This document shows positions 22,101 to 33,556 of a DNA stretch of 64,000 nucleotides, in pieces. The position numbers were made by a program, and so were the translations under genes. The stretch spans positions 50,773,098 through 50,837,097 of the forward strand of contig OX457025.1 in the NCBI GenBank assembly GCA_949752745.1, given 5' to 3'. Origin of the DNA: Protula sp. h YS-2021. Its lineage: Eukaryota > Annelida > Polychaeta > Sabellida > Serpulidae. Positions within the stretch are counted from its first letter, which is position 1, and each line of letters begins with the position of its first letter. The notes below the pieces were generated by a model. It ran no database searches. It worked only from the letters and a program-made list of their open reading frames with translations, and was not told the origin of the DNA.

Positions 22101-24330
22101 CGTGTGATAATAAGACTGGTATGATCATCGTCGCCTTATTGCTGCTCAACTCGCTTGCGGAGTGACGCGTCACAGCTTCTACGTTTTCCCTTTTGGGATT
22201 GCATGTTAATTTTGTCCAATCGTTGTCATGCATTGACGTTGGATGTGGTTTACCGCATTCTTTACATCTCTTCTTGTATCTGCAGTCCCTTGCAAGGTGA
22301 TTCGAGTTAAGGCACGCGAAGCGTAACTTGTTAGAAAGCGCGCATTTGCGACGGTTCTCAATATTCAAAGCAAGGATTCTGGACAGTTATCAACATGGTG
22401 ATCTTTCTTGCACTTAAAGCAAGGACGCCGCTTGCGAGCTTCCTTTGGATCTTCCCTACTCTTGCCGGAGCTGATATCGCTTGAAGCCTTGTCGGTCTCT
22501 GCTACAGCCTCCGTTTATGCATCTTGAACTTTCTTTATTCCTGACAAGAACGATTGTGCTGGTCCTTTCCCGACACCTTGACTCTCGTCTTGGGTGTCCT
22601 TGAGAGCTTGAAAAGACGTAACTGGATCGCAAGCTATCTTGGCCTCTTTCTCGATGAAGTCGGAAAATTGCTCAAACGACAGATAGATGCCTTGAGCTCC
22701 TTCTGGTCTTGCACTATTCTTGACCATCGAAAGACCGGAGCGTCAGGAAGTTTCCTGAGTATAATCTGGTTCTCTCGGGCAGCGTCTAGAATACGCAGAT
22801 TCAGATAGCTTCTCTGCCGACTGGCACTGCTTCAGAAAGTCAGAAAGCCTTCGCAACGCGGAGCCATCCTTGTTTGAAATCTTTGGCCATTCGAGAATCT
22901 TCTTTCTGAAAGCTGCCGCAATGTTAAGCGAATCGCCGAATTTCGCATCCAACCGATCCCTTGGTCCCGTATACGCCATGTCTGCTCCAGGAGAAAACCG
23001 TGGATACACTCCTTGGCTTCACCAGCCACATAATCTTGAAGATAAGGCAGTTTCCCTGCTGGAGCGATATTCTTCTGTTCATTGAGAAGTTTGAATGATC
23101 GCTTCCACATGTTGTACTCCAAGGGATTACCAGTATATACGCCAGGTTCTGCTGAAGGCATGGTCGCTGTGGCAATCGCTCTGACAAGCTCACTTATATT
23201 GCTGTTCTGTCCATGCCCAGGTTCGTATGTTCGATTATCGCTTGCAACCTGATATGGCGTTCTCCCTGTGAGTGTCGCAGCAGAGATGAAAGGCATAGAT
23301 GCATCTGTCTTCTGTTATCTTCATCGGAACTCTCTGGCGGCCACGAAGTTTTAGCGTTGCGTGACATTGCCGGTTCCGGACCCCGTGACTGTGTGCCTGG
23401 AACGTTGGTCACAGGGTTACCACCAGGCCGCATGAAGGTTTTTGTCTCAGGAAGAGCTACGTTTTGAGTGTCCTGCGTCACCAAATCTTGTTCAGATCCA
23501 TGCTGTTCAATGAATCGCTCCGCAACCATAGTGTCTAAGGTAGCAAATGAATAGCTTCTTCAATGTTACTATGTGTTGGATTGCTCCTTTTTCAGTAAGT
23601 CCGTAGCTTGGCATTGGCAACGACAAGGTCCCTTTCAAGTGTTAATTGTTCTTGCCGTTGTTTCAGCTTCAAATGTCTCTCATCCAGTTCTTGATTGATT
23701 TTCATCCTTTGTTCTAATTCGTGCTAGAATTTGCGATATCTAAGTTGTGCGGAAATTTCAGCAGCACGAGCAGCTGAAGACTTTTTTGAGAGTGCTGAAG
23801 AACGCCTTGAACTACGGGAACCAATTTTACAGGCCAGATCTTTTAACTTCGCGGCTACTTGATTTCCGATGTCACGGTGCCGATCTAGCGACCATTCCAT
23901 ATTCGTCCATGTATTGGGTTGCAGGCTATGCAGGTCATCAATTTTCTCTTTACACACTTTGATGCAGGCTTGCAGAACATCCCAAGCTTTCCGTTGTGTT
24001 TTCACAGCTAATTATCATGCACTCTAGTTCGTCGGCTTTGCGTCGCCATCGGTTGACTGTAGCTGATACGGCTTTTCTTTCACTTCGACTTGATATTCAA
24101 CGCCCTTTTCCGCCATTGCACGCTGGCAAACTGATTGCATGCTTGTAGACTGCAGGGGTGGCTGATTTAATAACCGTTGAATCAGGTTTGAGAGCATTGC
24201 CTTGCTGTAAGGGCTGCTGCTGTGAAAGCTCCGATGAACTACATACAGGCGCAGGCGATTCAGGCTCATGGACTTCCTGTTCCCTTTCCATTTTGTTCCA
24301 GTGTGTGTGTGTGGTTTTTTTTGGCAACCG
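22101..24330 (-). pseudogene. BEL/Pao gag with zinc knuckles
   Basis: From the 5' side: an N-terminal stretch starting with MEREQEVHEPESPAP (about 24290), a basic/serine-rich block with RSSRRSSALSKKSSAARAAE (about 23750), the Pao gag core with YTGNPLEYNMWKRSF and KLPYLQDYVAGEAKE (about 23050-23130), and zinc-knuckle segments CFKCKKDHHVDNC (about 22415) and CLNSNHLARDCRYKKRCKEC (about 22290). It packages element RNA in the family. At least four frameshifts or stops. Confidence 0.86.
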
Positions 24331-24779
24331 AATCTGATTGGTTTATATCACTTATTTAAATTAACACACATAGCGTTTCAGCTTCAATCAGAAACGAATG
24401 AGAAAGAATCAAAAGAAATCAGCGATTTCATAAGCTCCACTGGAGCCAAGAAAAGCTGTCCTGAAAGCGTGTTGGGTCACAAGGAGGTGAAAACTGCCAA
24501 AAGAAATTTTAAAGCACAGTGCTCAAAATTTTACATTGGAGGAAGTTTGGAGGAAAAGGGAGACAAGCTCACACCACGATGCACAGGTCTACATAGTAAT
24601 GTCCATGTCCACAGCAAAGGTACGTTAAAACTGGATGGACGTAAGGCGCTCTTCAGAACCTCTCTAGTTAGGCCGTGCAGCCCTGTGGACACACTAGTGT
24701 CGGGCAAGTGAACCGGCTGACTTCTGAAGTGCAAAGATGAGCCAAGCTGTGCACACACCAATACCCAAGTACAGATTGT

Positions 24780-25190
24780 TGAGGAAGAGCAGTCCGAAGT
24801 TATGCAGTTCATCCCTTCCGTGTTGGTCCAGACTGACGAAAGCAGTGTACAAATTCGACCGACATGCGAATTCGCGTGGGCATGACGTGTGATCCCATGC
24901 CAGGCAAGATGGTTTCAATTAGAGGAGGCGGAAATTGCCTGTTCCATATCTTCAGCTATTTTGTCACTGGTGCCCAAACTGACCACCTTGCCATCAGGCA
25001 GTTGATGTTACTTATATACGCCAAAATGCCGAAACAGGAAACCAGATGGCGTAAAGTGACAATCACGCAGAAACTAGTAACATGGGGCAAGTTGGAGAGT
25101 GAGGAACAAAAGTGGATATCTTTACCTTTGTCATATCTTCTACTGTAATTTGTGTATTTCGCCCTTGCGATAAAAAATCAAGGTAGATTG
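24780..25190 (+). pseudogene. OTU-like cysteine protease fragment
   Basis: Frame 24864-25148 has GKMVSIRGGGNCLFHIFSYF and TGAQTDHLAIRQ, matching the N-terminal OTU motif with catalytic Cys (G-D/G-G-N-C-L-F). The region further on reads like the WGT-x-V/E-I-x-F block of OTU domains in a shifted frame (about 25083-25140), so the domain is frameshifted. OTU domains of this kind often ride on mobile elements in invertebrate genomes. The stretch 24331-24780 upstream is an open but unrecognised sequence and could be its N-terminal part. Confidence 0.55.
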
Positions 25191-25329
25191 TACACTGTCC
25201 GTTATGAACCCGTGAAGACATAATATGACCGTGTCGTTAAAAAACCATTTAACTAACTAGCTGAAACACCTGCGCACACTTCCAGCCTGTAGTGAAAATT
25301 TAATTGTGTCATTTTGCGTAAATTTGGGA

Positions 25330-25995
25330 AGAAGTAGTGTTGTTTTACGATGCGTTGGAATACGTGACGCAGTATCGTTTTACGTTGTGTTGAAAGAAAG
25401 GACATTATTTCCTGCTTGAGGTATGTCGTCACCCTCTTGATTTACATCAAAACCTGTTACATACTTTTCATGATTGGGTCTTTTCACTTCAATAACACCC
25501 ATTAATCCAGCAGTATCTTTATAGATGAGACGTATAGAGAGCTCAGAATTGAGACTTTCATCCAAGTCATGAAAGAGAAATGATTCTATTGGAGCACCCT
25601 CTCTTATTGTAGTGAGTGGTTGATAATCTACATTATACCTTTTTTCTACAGCAGTTTTTCGTTGGGGGTATGTGAAACCATTCCAATGGAGAAAGACTAC
25701 ATTCACAAGAATGATTATGGATGGTTGACATTTGTTTCTATTTCCGAAATATATCTTTTGATGTTGCTCGTTTCACTTTCTTTCGCCTTCTAACAACTTT
25801 TGATACGTTGTCGTTTAAATCTATATTTCACTGATTTAAGTAAACTAAACGCATCTTAATCTTGTAACCATTTTTTTTACTTTAGAATATGTTACAGGTT
25901 GTTTGTTTTTTTTCAATAGTTTGTATAACGTAATAGGTCCTGCAAATGCACCAGGGATTCTAGGTTTAAAGTAAGTATTGGTTATGTAGTCTGAC
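25330..25995 (-). pseudogene. Deleted Polinton/Maverick segment (copy 1)
   Basis: On the - strand, 25990-25850 reads RIPGAFAGPITLYKLL and TYSKVKKMV, resembling the linker before the Polinton integrase core. It is followed within about 100 bp by the basic tail of the core-like protein (VRRRKKVKRA) and then by the N-terminus of the major capsid protein (frame 25706-25380, VFLHWNGFTYPQRKTAVEK, VDYQPLTTIREGAPIE). The same core-tail and capsid-start junction is present at 56390-56880 on the + strand. Joining of an integrase-side segment to capsid genes means several kilobases are missing. Confidence 0.6.
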
Positions 25996-26350
25996 CTCCC
26001 TCTGTAATTGGAGGACCACAGCCCGATTCCATGGGCTGTATATTGTAGATATAAACACAGTTCTTCGAGTTATTTAATTATTTATTCGACCGATTTGGCT
26101 GAAAAAATTTGGTGTAACGTGTGACTAACACAGAAACGTTGCCAAAGTGCTCCATCCTTCATCCCGGGGCCGTGGTGGGCCATTTTGAGATGCCCCCAAT
26201 CAATCCCAGCCGAAAATAAACGAAAATGGTCTATTTTTGCTCTGGAAATTTTATTCGACCGATTTGAATACTGTCATTGGGCATAAATTTAGACATATAG
26301 ACAGACCACCTAAATGGTAAAAAATTGGGCAGCTGCCGTCCCCAGTGGAC
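25996..26350 (+). repeat. ~360-bp satellite unit, left of gypsy fragment
   Basis: One unit of the satellite described at 27400-31322: TATTGTAGATATAAACA, ATTTATTCGACCGATTTGGC, GGGCCATTTTGAG, GCTCTGGAAATTTTATTCG. It is separated from the main array by the gypsy-type fragment. Confidence 0.85.
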
Positions 26351-27400
26351 TCCTCTTCTCAATCAGCTCTTTCAATCCTATAAAACACTTGCGATATTCC
26401 TTATATTTAAAACATAAGTAAATTTTTAAACGGCGTAAAATATATCAAAAAGACTTCAAACGAACTCAAAATTAATACCATCGTGTTCACTGCACCAAGA
26501 TCCCTCTAAATCCTGAACTGACCGTCGCGGTCTATCGCGATTTTTTTAAAAGCGTCACTTCGACCGTTTTCCGTCAGGTTTACTCGCACATTTACTCGCA
26601 ATTAACAACACATAAAGGGAAAGACTGCACCGAAGGGCGTTACTCGGTGTTCTTAAAAAGCACATCTTGTATTACAATAAACAGATTTGGGTTTTAACTA
26701 CGTTAAATACACGTTCAAACATGCGAAACACTATACATACTACATACGGCGCGACAACAACACAACACTTTAAAAGGACGTTTCCTGCAAAGTAAACTAC
26801 TATCAACTATGCATTTTTATATCAGTAGAAAATTTTTACATTTCAAATTGTCTGCTCAAGTAGTCGGCGCCAACGTTTTCAGATTCCTTGATGTTCTTTA
26901 GTGAAAACACATAATTTGCCTCGCACTGTCGTTTTTACTGTTCATCAAGTATTCCACTGGTGCGTGATCAGTATCGATAATAAAATGGGTCCCGTCTAAA
27001 TACTTCGCGAAACGTTTAAGACAATTACGAGACATTCTCGCTCGATCATAGAATAGATTTTTACGAGGTAATAACTTCCGACTTGCGTACACCACAGGAA
27101 ACACACCGTATTCGTGTTCCTTCAGGACGAATGCACCAAGGCCATTGTCGGACGCATCTGTACGCACTATGAATTGCTTCTCTAAGTCCTGCAGGTGCCG
27201 TATTACTGTTTGAGATCCGACGTCACTAGCCATCGCACTGTCTGTTCTGACATTCCCTCCACGTTGCCGATGATAAGGTCGAATGGTGGACTATCTACCA
27301 CCATCACATCAAGTTCCTCACTGAATATTGGCGTATCCATTTCAATCCGCGCCATTGAAAACCTCTTGATCGATCCGTGAAGGAGAATGCTGCCGCTGAA
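26351..27400 (-). pseudogene. Gypsy-type (Ty3) protease-RNase H fragment
   Basis: On the - strand, about 27390-27240 encodes the end of a retropepsin (VVDSPPFDLIIGNVEG), followed with no reverse transcriptase by the RNase H domain (frame 27233-26898: FIVRTDASDNGLGAFVLKE, PVVYASRKLLPRKN, FIIDTDHAPVEYL). The conserved YSMIERECLVIV block lies in another frame around 27015-27055, so two frameshifts cancel each other. 26351-26890 is non-coding, of LTR-like AT-rich composition, with no second copy seen. The fragment sits inside satellite units. Confidence 0.85.
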
Positions 27401-30400
27401 TCACGTTGATGTAATTTGGTGCAACAACGTGATAGTAATATAGAAATAAAACAACGCAGAGAAAAGTGCGGCTCTTGTGAGCCATTTTGAATTGCCCCCA
27501 CACCCCAGCAGAAAATAACCGAAAATGGTATATTTTCTGCTCTGGAGAGTTTATTAAACCGATATGAAAAACTGTTATTTGGCATAAGATTGGCACTAGA
27601 GAAAGGCTACTTAACCGAACACATTTGGGCAATTCACCATCCCCCTGCAGTATTTGCGCTAAAACCCGACGATACTAGTGAATGCATATTGTACGTTAAG
27701 ATCGGGACCAGATTATTTATTCTACTGATTAAACTGATGAAATTTGCCGCAATGACGTGTGAATAGTATAAAAATAAAACATTGCTGTCAAAAGTTCGGC
27801 TCACTTCACGCCTGGACCATAATGGATCATTTTGAATGGATCCACCCCAGCAGAAAATAGCAAAAATGGTATATTTTCTGCTCGAAAGATTTTGTTATAC
27901 CGATTTGAAACTTATTTGGCATAAATGGGGAGGCTATAGACAGCCTACTTAAGCCGTAAAAATTTGTGTGCCCAACCACCCCCGTGGTGTGAGAGGCGGC
28001 AAAGTCCCACCCTTGGATTATATATTGTACATAAAAGCATTGTTCTACCCATAATCATAGAAATCCAATACCATACAGAAATAATACACCGTAGTCAAAA
28101 GTACAGTTTACTTTAGTCCAGCGCCATGGTGGGTCATTTTGAGTTGCCCCCACCCACAGCAGAAAATAAGCAAAAATCGTATATATTTTCTACTCTGGAG
28201 ACCTTATTCGATCGCTTTGAAAACTGGTATATTGTATAAAGACAGACGCTATAGACAGAGTGCTTAAGCCGTAAAAATATGGGCGGCTTACCTCCCCCGT
28301 GCAGTGCTCGGAGGCAAAGCCCAACTCCGGTTATTCTATTTCGTACATATACGCATGGAAAATCGGATACATATTATTTATTCGAATGATTTTACTAATG
28401 AAATTTGGTGCAAAGCGTGTCACTAACGTAGAAATAAAGCTAGATAGGGAATACTGCGGGATTTGTTCGGCAATTTTGATCTTTTCTTCTGCTGTGAAGA
28501 TTTTATTCGAACGATTTCAAAATTTTTATTTGGAATAAAGATAGACGCTATATATATATAGGCCACTTTAGCCGTGAAAAGTTAGGCGAGTCTCCTTTGC
28601 ACTGGAGTCTGAGGGTGCAAAACGCGACCCCGTGGCCTGTATATTTTACATATAAGCATGGTTCTACACATAAACATGGAAAATCAAATCCATATTATTT
28701 ATTCGACCGGGGTGGGTCCTTTTGAGCTATCCCCAACAGACTGCAGAAAATAAGCGAAAATGGTATGTTTTCTCCTCAGGAGATTTTATTCGACCGATAT
28801 AAAAACTTTTCTTTGGTATCAAGATTGACAGACTACCTAAAACGTAAATATTTGGGCAGCTTATTCCCCCCCCCTTAAAGTGGGAGGAAGCAAAGTTCGA
28901 CCCCGTGGATGATATATTGCACATAAAAGCATTATTCTGCAAAGGTGCAGCGCACTTCATCCCTGGGCAATGTTGGGCCATTTTGAATTGCCCCCTCAGC
29001 TAAGTAGAAAAAGGGAAATGGTATATTTTCTGCTGTGGAGATCGATTGCTTTGAAAGCTGTTGCTTGGTATACAGAGAGCGGCTATAGACAGACTACTTA
29101 AGGCGTAAAAATTTGGGCGACTCACATCCGCACTGGCGTGGGAATTATCAAAGCCCGATCCATGGCTTCTATATTATAGATATAAGCATGATTCTATATA
29201 TAAGCACGGAAATGAAATCCAGAGTGTTTGTTCGACCGATGAAATTTGGCGCAACAACATGTCAGTAATGAAGAAATAGAATTAAGTAGGGAATAGTGCG
29301 GCTCACTTCACCCTTGGGCTGTGTTCAGCAATTTTGAATTGCCTTCAATCCGCAGCAGAAAAAAGCGAAAATGGTATATTTTCTGCTCTGGAGAGATTAT
29401 GCGACCGAGTTGAAAACTGTTATTTGGCATAAGATAGACACTAGAGAAAGGCCACTTAACCGTGAACATTTGGACAACTCACCAGCCCTCCTGCAGTGGG
29501 TAGGGAAAAGCCCTACCCAGTTAATGTATATTGTACATATAAGCATGGTTCTACATATAAGCAAGGAAAATCGGGTCCAGATTATTTATTCTACTGGTTT
29601 AACTATTGAAATTTGGTGCAATGACGGGTCAATAATATCAGACATAGTTGTCAAAAGTTCGGCTCATTTTAGCCCTGGGCCGTGTTGGGTCATTTGGAAT
29701 TGACTCACCCAACACCCACCCCCCTCCCCCCACAAAAAATAAAAAAAAACAATCTTGGTATATTTTCTGCTCTGGAAATTTTATTCGACCTATTTAAAAA
29801 ATGTTATTTAGCATAAAGGTAGACGCTATGGATAGGCTACTTAAGGAGTAAAATTTTTTCGGTTTACCTCTATCCTGGAGTGGGAGGCGGCAAAGTCTGA
29901 TCCCGTGGAAAGCGTATTGTAGGTATAAGCATGGTTCTATATGTAAATGTGAAAGCTCCGGTACAGAATATTTATTTGACAGATTTCACTGATGGCATTC
30001 AGAGCAATAGCGTGTCACTAGTAGAAAAATAAAACACGTTAGTCAAATATGCGGCTGACTTATCTCCTGGGCCGTGGTCTATCATTTTGAACAGCTCCCA
30101 CTCCTGAGCAGAAAATAAGCGAAAATGGTACATTTTCTGTTTTGGAGATTTTATTCTTCCGATTAAAAAACTGTTATTTGGCATAAAGATGGAGGCTATA
30201 TACAAACTACTTTAGGCGTAAAAATTTTGGCGGCTCGCCTTCCCGTGGAGTTGGAGGGGGGCAAAGTCGAACCCGGTAGACTCTATTTCGTACATTTAAG
30301 CATGGTTCTACATATAAGCAGGGAAAATCTTTTCCAGATTATTTATTCGATGCTGAGGAAATGTGGTGTTACAACGTGTCTGACAACAATATAGAAGTAA

Positions 30401-31322
30401 AACTAGGTAGTGAAAGCTGCGGCTTATTTCACCCTTGGGCTTTGTTCGACAATTTTGAGTGCCTCTAATCCTCAGCAAAAAATAACCGAAAATGGTGTAT
30501 TTTCTGCTCTGGAGTGTTTATTCGACCAATTTGAAAACTGTTATTTGCATAAGATAGGCGCTAGGGAAAGGCTACTTAGCCGGAAACATAGGGCAACTCA
30601 CCCCCCCTGCGGTGGGAGGGCCAAAGCCCTACCCAGTGAATATATATTTTTATATATAAGCATGGTTCTGCATGTAAGCATTGAAAATCTGTCCAGATTA
30701 TTTATTCTAGCGGTTAGACTGATGAAATCCGCAACGCCGTTACAATAATATGAAAATAAAACATCGTTGTCAAATTTCGGTTCACTTCATCCCTGTACCG
30801 TAATGAGTCACTTTGGATTGACGCACCATACATCCCCCTAACCAGCAAAAATATGCCACAGTTTGGAAAGTTTATTCGACAGATTTGAAAAATTTTATTT
30901 GGCGCAAAAGTTGACGCTATAGACAGACTAATTAAGTCGTAAAAATGTGGGCGGCTCACCGCGACCCATCTCCCTGAAGTGGCAGCAAAGCAAAGCCCGA
31001 CCCCGTGGATTATATATTGCACATAAAAATATTGTTCTACATACAAGCATGGAAAATCGGGTGCAGATTATTTATTAGACCGATTTGGCCAATGCAATGT
31101 GGCGCAATGACGTGTCACTGATGTAGAAATAAAACAACGTAGTGAAAGACCGATTTGAAAATTGCTATTTAGAATAAAGATAGACACTATAGACAGGCTA
31201 CTAAAGACTCACTTTCGTACTGGAGTATGAGAAGTAAAGCCTGACCTCGTGGCCTGTAGATATAGATATAAGCATGATTCTACATTAAGCATGGAAAATC
31301 GGGTCCAGATTATTTAAATAAA
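27400..31322 (+). repeat. ~360-bp satellite array, forward block
   Basis: About eleven diverged units spaced 255-385 bp. Each has AAGCATGGTTCTACATATAAG, ATTATTTATTCGACCGAT, GGTGCAAYGACGTGTCACTA, GTRCGGCTCACTTCACCC, GGTATATTTTCTGCTCTGGAG, CTGTTATTTGGCATAAAGAT, and CCGTAAAAATTTGGGCGGCTCACC. The open frames in it are not conserved between units. Confidence 0.92.
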
Positions 31323-32347
31323 CCCGAGGTGTAGTGGAGGTAAACCGCCCAAATTTTTACGACTTTTGTAGCCTGTCTCTAACGCCAGTCTTTATGCCAA
31401 ATAACAGTTTTCAAATCGGTCGATTTAAATCTCTAGAGCGGAAAATATACTATTTTCGCTTATTTTATACTGGGGCGTTCGGGTAATTGAAAATGGAACA
31501 ACACAGCTCAGGGGTAAAGAGTGCCGCACTTTTCGCGACGTCGTTTTATTTCTATACTAGTGACACGCCATTGCTCCAATATGCATTGTCCAAAACGCTA
31601 AAATAAATAATCTGGACTCGATTATCCATGTTTATATGTAGAACAATGCACAATATATAATCAACGGATGCTTTTCTTTTTTTCCACCCCAGGGGGCGAG
31701 GGTAAGGGTAAGATGAGAAGCCTAAAGTTTTACGACTTAAGTTGTCTGATCATGGCGTCAATTTTTTGCCAAATAATAGTTTTCAAATCAGCCAAAAATT
31801 GCCGAACACATCCCTTTGATGAAGTGAGCCGCACTATTCACTACCTAGATTTTCCATGCTTATATGTTGAACCATGTTTGTATGTATAATATACATTACA
31901 CACGATCAGGCTGTGCCCCTTTCCACTTCAGGGAAGAGGTGAGCCGCCCGTATTTTCGCGGCTTATGTAGCCTGTCTATATTCTATACTTATACTAAAGA
32001 AGAGTTTCAAATCTTTAGAATAAAATCTCTACAGCAGAAATGTATCATTTTCTTATATTTTCTGCTGGGAGTAGGGAGGGAGAGCTGCTCAGATTGACAG
32101 ACCACAGCCCAGTGAGTCGCACTTTTGACTACACCCTAATTCTAGAAATATCATCAGCGAAATCGGCCGAATAAATAATCCAGAGCGGATAATATATAGA
32201 ACTATGCATATGCTTACAATATACTTTCCACTGGTTCGGACTTTGCCGCCTCCCACTCCAGAGGAGAGGTGAACTAGTCAAATTTTTACTTCTTAAGTAT
32301 CCTATCTATAGCAACTATCTTTATGCTAAAGAACAGTTTTCATATCG
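31323..32347 (-). repeat. ~360-bp satellite array, inverted block
   Basis: Two to three units in reverse orientation, recognisable by GCCAAATAACAGTTTTCAAATCGG and CTCTAGAGCGGAAAATATA. The switch points lie near 31323 (forward to reverse) and near 32347 (reverse to forward). Confidence 0.85.
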
Positions 32348-32900
32348 GTGAGCTACTTAAGGCAGACTACTTAAGTCGAAAAAATTTGAGTGAATCACCA
32401 CCTCCGTGGAGTGGAAGGGAGAAAAGTACGACCCCATGTTGTACATAAGCATGGAAAAAGAGCACAAAATATTTATTCTGCCGATTTCGCTAATGAAACT
32501 TTTGCACCAAAAGGTGTGTATGAAACAGAAATGAACACTCTAGTCAAAAGTGTCGTTCACTTTAGCCCTGTGCCATGGTGGGTCATTTTGAGTCGCCTCC
32601 ACCACGTAACTGCAAATAAGCGAAAATGATATATTTTATGCTCAAGAGATTTTATTATACTAATTTGAAAACTGTTATTTTGCATAAAGATAGTAACCAT
32701 AGGCAGACTAATGAAGAAGCAAAAATATAGGCAGTTTATCTTCCCCGTGGAGTGGGGAATGTAACCTTGGACTGTGTTCGGTAATTTCGAGTTGCCCCCA
32801 GTCCTCAGAAGGAAATAGGCGAATATGCTAAATTTACTCCCGCTCTTGAGATTTTTTCGAACGATCTGATAATGACATTTGAGATGACATTTTAAACTCG
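32348..32900 (+). repeat. ~360-bp satellite array, final forward units
   Basis: Two degenerate forward units (AAGCATGGAAAAAG, GTGGGTCATTTTGAG, GATATATTTTATGCTC, CTGTTATTTTGCATAAAGATAG) ending at about 32900. Confidence 0.82.
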
Positions 32901-32911
32901 GTGTATCATAA

Positions 32912-33556
32912 TTTCAAAGAACAAGGGATTTAACTTTTGCTAGGAATGTGCAGAAGCATTTGCAAGGAGTGAAATCCAACATGCATGAGAACAAACTCGA
33001 TAGCCAATTTGAAAACAAAAAGCGAATAGAAGGCATCATGAAGCACAATCTAAGAGTACTCGGTGAATTGTCTTTTGAATACATTGACCTGATGCGCGAG
33101 CGAAGAACAGATTCCACACAAGATGTAGTAAAAATGTGTTGCAGATGCAATAAGTTCATTGGAAGCTCAACGTTTTACAAGCATCAGTGCAAGTCAAAAC
33201 CGACTGCGATAAGACTATCTGTGCTTGTGACTAAGGTACATCACGGCAAGGAGTTCAAGGAAAGAATCCTCGACAAATTTCAAGAGGATGAAACGGGAAT
33301 GTTGTGCAGAACTAATAGCTTGCTGAAGGAAATGGGTTATGGCAGTACATTGGCAATTACAACTGGGCTTAAATAATGACCATAAACAGATACAAGAACC
33401 CTAGAAAAGCCATGCGCAGCAACAGCCAAAAAACAACCTCTACGTACTTGTGAGGTGTTAAGAACCAGGACAGTGATGATGATGCTGATGATCAGGCTTC
33501 TTTAATTCGATACGTGAAAGGGCGTGAGAGAGCCCACAGCGACTCTGATTCAGAGT
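32912..33556 (+). pseudogene. Unassigned Cys/His protein remnant
   Basis: Main open frame 32912-33376 (no ATG at its left end; it is open back to a TAA at 32909). It encodes a basic, charged stretch with LTFARNVQKHLQ, then CCRCNKFIGSSTFYKHQC, a candidate zinc finger (CxxC...HxxxC), then KEFKERILDKFQEDETG. A second open stretch in another frame, about 33466-33552, is acidic with QDSDDDADDQ and ends SDSDSESDWI plus stop, and could be the C-terminus after a frameshift or intron. It resembles a Cys/His protein family seen in many copies in coral and lancelet genomes, probably mobile-element linked, but I cannot name it. Function unknown. Confidence 0.4.

Larger units (their letters stand above)
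17569..24330 (-). mobile_element. Decayed BEL/Pao LTR retrotransposon
   Basis: Read on the - strand the order is gag (with zinc knuckles), aspartic protease, reverse transcriptase, RNase H, zinc-binding integrase with DDE core, DUF5641-like C-terminal domain, polypurine tract and one LTR. This order with a Pao-type gag/DUF1759 region and a DUF5641 end is diagnostic of BEL/Pao. Every domain is split by frameshifts or stops. I found no second LTR upstream of gag at 24330-25000, so the 5' end is probably truncated. Domain entries follow. Confidence 0.93.
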
